Shown: piece by piece, positions 63,653 through 64,000 of the stretch
Position numbering within the stretch: position 1 is the stretch's first letter
How the letters are laid out: each line of letters opens with the position of its first letter
NCBI RefSeq assembly: GCF_000763945.1
Contig: NZ_JQFJ01000005.1
Coordinates: 1-64,000 of the forward strand
Length of the DNA: 64,000 bases
Origin: Sphingopyxis sp. MWB1
Lineage (GTDB): Bacteria; Pseudomonadota; Alphaproteobacteria; Sphingomonadales; Sphingomonadaceae
Direction of reading: 5' to 3'
Notes under the pieces: model-generated
What the model was told of the DNA's origin: nothing
The model's input: the letters and a program-made list of their open reading frames with translations, nothing else
The model's database searches: none
Position numbers and translations under genes: made by a program

Positions 63653-64000
63653 ATGAGCATGTGGCTGACCGCCGTCCTGCTGGGCATTATCGAGGGGCTG
63701 ACCGAATTTCTGCCCGTGTCCTCGACCGGGCATTTGATCCTTGCGAGCGAATTGCTGGGATTCAAGGGCGAAGGATCGGCGGCGTTCAAGATCGCCATCC
63801 AGCTGGGCGCGATTCTGGCGGTGCTGGTGGCTTATCGCGCGCGCTTCTGGGCGGTCAGCCAGGGACTGCTGCGCCGCGAAGCGCCCGCCATCGCCTTTAC
63901 CCGCAACATCCTGATCGGCTTTCTGCCCGCGATGCTGATCGGCGCGGTCGCCTATGAAGGGATTCGCGTCCTGCTGCAGTCGCCGACGACGGTGGCGGTG
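63653..64000 (+). CDS. uppP: Undecaprenyl-diphosphate phosphatase (partial)
   Basis: The first 116 codons of UppP (BacA), which recycles the cell-wall lipid carrier, are present up to the window edge. The hallmark GIIEGLTEFLPVSSTGHLIL holds the (E/Q)-rich active-site motif and PGxSRSxxT will lie beyond the end. Membrane helices are evident. The gene continues past 64000. Confidence 0.95.
   Translation, partial: MSMWLTAVLLGIIEGLTEFLPVSSTGHLILASELLGFKGEGSAAFKIAIQLGAILAVLVAYRARFWAVSQGLLRREAPAIAFTRNILIGFLPAMLIGAVAYEGIRVLLQSPTTVAV

Overview
This 64 kb window is GC-rich chromosomal DNA from an alphaproteobacterium, most likely a sphingomonad (Sphingopyxis or a close relative). The basis is gene order (carA/carB/greA; YqeY-dnaG-rpoD; proA-nadD-rsfS-rlmH-envC-ctpA), a Coq7 ubiquinone enzyme, and dense sphingomonad-type palindromic repeats. 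The genus is an inference.

Region 1 (1-33 kb) is mostly housekeeping. It holds rhomboid, greA, carB and carA on the minus strand, with an unrecognised AT-richer gene spliced between carA and carB. YqeY, a REP-flanked DUF559 nuclease, dnaG and rpoD follow, then a pspC-like gene behind a sigma-54-type promoter, moxR, cutA, a soluble chemoreceptor, an M16 protease, purC and an enoyl-CoA hydratase. Next come an ArsR operon with a 14-bp inverted repeat over its start codon, a PhoD-like phosphatase and DUF3667. The growth operon proA-[parDE-type toxin-antitoxin]-nadD-rsfS-rlmH-envC-ctpA-dsbB-coq7 closes the region.

Region 2 (33.9-48.7 kb) is a catabolic island of unknown substrate. One block is a translationally coupled minus-strand operon: alpha/beta hydrolase, APH-type kinase, divergent enolase paralogue and 2-hydroxyacid dehydrogenase. 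The other holds acyl-CoA synthetase, two MarR regulators, an FMN reductase, convergent leuD and leuC paralogues, and an acyl-CoA dehydrogenase plus APH kinase pair like ACAD10/11 or LvaC/LvaA. Five promoters in the second block share the palindrome TTAG-N4-CTAA 15-66 nt before the start codon, so they look like one MarR regulon.

Region 3 (48.7-55.5 kb) is a three-gene minus-strand cluster of large proteins without signal peptides. One has Ig-like repeats of about 115 residues. The other two are paralogues with propeller-like repeats and share a nearly identical DNA block. Function is unknown.

Region 4 (56.1-62.3 kb) holds tRNA-Thr(CGT) and a compact integrative element of about 5.8 kb in the 3' end of tRNA-Leu(CAG). 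The element has direct-repeat att sites, arm-type integrase sites at both ends, a tyrosine integrase, a serine recombinase, an AlpA/Xis-like HTH protein and several unrecognised genes. The window ends with an NDUFA9-like protein and the start of uppP.

Three intergenic repeat families recur: GC-rich REP pairs (one is translated in frame inside carA), a CCGGACTTGATCCGG inverted repeat, and a GAGGAGCGAAGCGACG-type repeat.
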